NCBI GenBank assembly: GCA_045599345.1
Contig: JAZRVV010000042.1
Span: 1-5,687, forward strand
Direction of reading: 5' to 3'
DNA from: UBA1227 sp045599345
GTDB taxonomy: Bacteria > Bacillota > Clostridia > Oscillospirales > Acutalibacteraceae
Length of the DNA stretch: 5,687 bases
Each line of letters opens with the position of its first letter. Positions within the stretch are counted from its first letter, which is position 1. Below are positions 5,452 through 5,687 of this stretch, piece after piece. A program made the position numbers and the translations under genes. The notes beneath the pieces were generated by a model that saw nothing but the letters and a program-made list of their open reading frames with translations, did no database searches and was not told where the DNA came from.

Positions 5452-5687
5452 ATGATTGAAATTAAAAACTTAAACAAGTACTTCAACAAAGGCAAGAAAA
5501 ATGAAATTCATGCCATAAACAACACGTCTTTAACTCTTCCTGATAGCGGACTCGTGGCACTCCTTGGTGAGTCCGGCTGTGGCAAGACCACAATGCTTAA
5601 CGCAATCGGTGGTCTTGATAAGGTTAAATCCGGTAGCATCTTTATCAACGGCAAAAAGATTACTTCAAAGAGTTCTCACAACGTTGA
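5452..5687 (+). CDS. ABC transporter ATP-binding protein, LolD/MacB type (3' partial)
   Basis: Starts MIEIKNLNKYF and is cut by the window end after 78 codons. What is visible is the first part of a nucleotide-binding domain: the N-terminal strands with an aromatic at the adenine-stacking position (about Tyr10/Phe11), Walker A GESGCGKTT (39-47) with its lysine, and the GGLDKVKSGSIFINGKKI strand. The pattern is the same subfamily as the ATPase part of the preceding gene but clearly diverged from it, so it is not a fresh duplication. It is probably the second half of a two-protein exporter, and it may also carry a fused permease domain; whether it does lies beyond the window. Confidence 0.85.
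   Translation, partial: MIEIKNLNKYFNKGKKNEIHAINNTSLTLPDSGLVALLGESGCGKTTMLNAIGGLDKVKSGSIFINGKKITSKSSHNV

Noticed and set aside
1..5687. tRNA, rRNA, CRISPR arrays, insertion sequences or integration sites
   Set aside because: I saw no repeat array, no transposase or integrase motif, no terminal inverted repeats and no tRNA-like cloverleaf. The gaps between genes are all short and explained by promoters and a terminator.

Overview
The window looks like a chromosomal piece of a low-GC Gram-positive bacterium of the Clostridia. A Lachnospiraceae-type gut or rumen anaerobe is my best guess, but it is only an inference. The signs are an AT-rich sequence, a strong AGGAG-type ribosome site in front of every start, tight overlapping operons, extended -10 promoters in AT-rich gaps, and a MacB-like exporter arrangement without outer-membrane partners.

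Layout. (1) Bases 1-1706, plus strand: the end of an operon for a polar amino-acid-type ABC system. It holds the C-terminal part of a HisM/GlnP-family permease, overlapping by four bases (ATGA) a GlnQ-like ABC protein with an extra C-terminal domain. (2) Bases 1712-1746: a perfect 12-bp hairpin that serves as a shared terminator for two convergent units. (3) Bases 1756-3000, minus strand: a single-gene unit for an M28-family zinc aminopeptidase with hydrophobic, probably membrane-associated segments, two of them inserted inside the catalytic domain. (4) Bases 3001-3162: a divergent promoter region with an extended -10 box on each strand, a 7-2-7 dyad over the probable start point of the rightward unit, and a near-palindrome in the leader of the leftward one. 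(5) Bases 3163-5687, plus strand: a new operon starting with a complete 760-aa NBD-permease fusion of MacB-like architecture. It is followed after 6 bases by the start of a second NBD protein that runs off the window.

The most notable gene is the GlnQ-like protein (600-1706). Its fold-level similarity to amino-acid importer ATPases is clear. Yet the Walker A lysine is Arg, the signature is LSDGE, the Walker B glutamate is Asn, the switch histidine is Asn, and the adenine-stacking aromatic appears to be missing. Its C-terminal extension resembles an RsbW/SpoIIAB-type GHKL (HATPase_c_2) domain that has also lost its N-box Asn, its D-box Asp and its glycine box. A double pseudo-ATPase attached to an importer permease suggests, as a hypothesis only, a sensor or regulatory complex rather than an ordinary transporter.

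The peptidase and the MacB-like system are divergently transcribed and could share regulation, but nothing in the sequence ties their functions together.
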